Shown here: positions 63,631 to 64,000 of the stretch, in pieces | Layout of the letters: each line of letters begins with the position of its first letter | How positions within the stretch are numbered: the first letter of the stretch is position 1 | Source: Chitinophagaceae bacterium | Lineage (GTDB): Bacteria > Bacteroidota > Bacteroidia > Chitinophagales > Chitinophagaceae | NCBI GenBank assembly: GCA_019638595.1 | Contig: JAHBTJ010000023.1 | Coordinates: 1 to 64,000 of the forward strand | DNA: 64,000 bases | Reading direction: 5' to 3' | Program-made: the position numbers and the translations under genes | The notes under the pieces: generated by a model | The model's input: only the letters and a program-made list of their open reading frames with translations | Database searches by the model: none | Told to the model about the DNA's origin: nothing

Positions 63631-63672
63631 AAAAAGGTCAGTAAGGAAACATATATCCTCACTGACTTTTTT
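63631..63672. terminator. Bidirectional terminator between trpB2 and the GH20 gene
   Basis: AAAAAGGTCAGTAAGGA at 63631-63647 pairs with TCCTCACTGACTTTTTT at 63656-63672 with a single mismatch. The T-run on each strand suits both convergent genes. Confidence 0.85.
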
Positions 63673-63686
63673 ACATTAATACAGAT

Positions 63687-64000
63687 CTAGTTCAATTTAG
63701 GCACAAGAACAGATGATCCCGGGCTTACCGTTCTTCCGGACCTGCCTGCAGCGTCGAAAGTTTTAATAAGCACGTTCCCCGTTACCGGAACCGGCCCGGT
63801 GTACAGGGATGATTGCCGGGTAGGCTCTGTTCCATCGGTAGTATAGTGTATACTTATGCCCGGCAAAGCTACATTGGCTTTTAGTTGTCCCCCATTGATA
63901 ATGGCCCCCGCGGCAGGCACACGGTAAGCGTATCCGCCATTGATCTTAGCAAGTTTGGGAAACTCCCTTTGTGCGATGGTATTGGCAAAACGGTTCCAGT
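63687..64000 (-). CDS. GH20 beta-N-acetylhexosaminidase, C-terminal part
   Basis: The frame runs off the right edge; 104 residues are visible. They read WNRFANTIAQREFPKLAKINGGYAYRVPAAGAIINGGQLKANVALPGISIHYTTDGTEPTRQSSLYTG, which is the end of the GH20 barrel followed by the chitobiase/beta-hexosaminidase C-terminal (CHB_HEX_C) domain. GH20 enzymes remove N-acetylglucosamine or N-acetylgalactosamine. The active-site Asp-Glu pair is outside the window. Confidence 0.85.
   Translation of the reverse strand, partial: WNRFANTIAQREFPKLAKINGGYAYRVPAAGAIINGGQLKANVALPGISIHYTTDGTEPTRQSSLYTGPVPVTGNVLIKTFDAAGRSGRTVSPGSSVLVPKLN

Overview
The window looks like a chromosome segment of a Bacteroidota bacterium, most likely class Chitinophagia, family Chitinophagaceae (inference). 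The support is a SusC/SusD pair, gliding genes gldE and gldD, a type IX secretion sorting domain, the rare eukaryote-like glycyl-tRNA synthetase and SUI1 factor, start sites without Shine-Dalgarno sequences, and repeated promoter -7 boxes of the form TAnnTTTG. No rRNA, tRNA or CRISPR array was seen.

Layout. 1-1203: the 3' end of a GH32-like beta-propeller gene and a decayed glycosidase-like fragment. 1300-8255: a housekeeping block, with mutY-ssb-gldE-gldD on the minus strand and, divergent from it, HU, a TPR protein, a 31-residue COX24/mS38-like protein and RNase G. 8304-12721: Fic protein, DUF5916 outer membrane protein, a small membrane protein and a peroxiredoxin. 12858-15786: glyS, SUI1 and nadC on the minus strand. 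15787-20703: a gap with short direct repeats, an outer membrane barrel, an NlpE-like lipoprotein, and a minus-strand cluster of LiaF-like protein, DUF4288, LytS-type kinase and LytTR regulator. 20987-25199: ATP synthase genes atpBEFHA, closed by a strong terminator without atpG. 25485-28634: a large T9SS-secreted protein. 28771-31996: a decayed IS110 transposase, pepP and sdaA.

32104-45087 is a polysaccharide utilisation locus: a DPP-IV-like peptidase, a GH95 fucosidase, a GH28-like beta-helix protein, SusD, SusC and a DapA/NanA-type aldolase. It probably handles a fucose- or pectin-type glycan. 45266-52700: DUF3109 protein, exonuclease III, a large AsmA protein, an outer membrane barrel and a two-domain phosphodiesterase-alkaline phosphatase. 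52941-55758: a PadR regulator and PspC membrane protein behind a near-ideal promoter overlapped by an inverted repeat. 56009-63606: NTF2-like protein, two small membrane proteins, a fused branched-chain 2-oxoacid dehydrogenase E1, a gamma-glutamyltransferase and TrpB2. The right edge cuts a GH20 beta-hexosaminidase.

The most unusual signals lie between genes. Two near-identical long hairpins each fill a convergent gap. A mosaic of three short word families (AGCTATCAGC-type, GATTTGAAATTTG-type, GTTGCAGGTTGCA-type) recurs beside gene ends. There is also a 21-bp-spaced operator-like repeat upstream of the LiaF-like gene and a PadR operator candidate.
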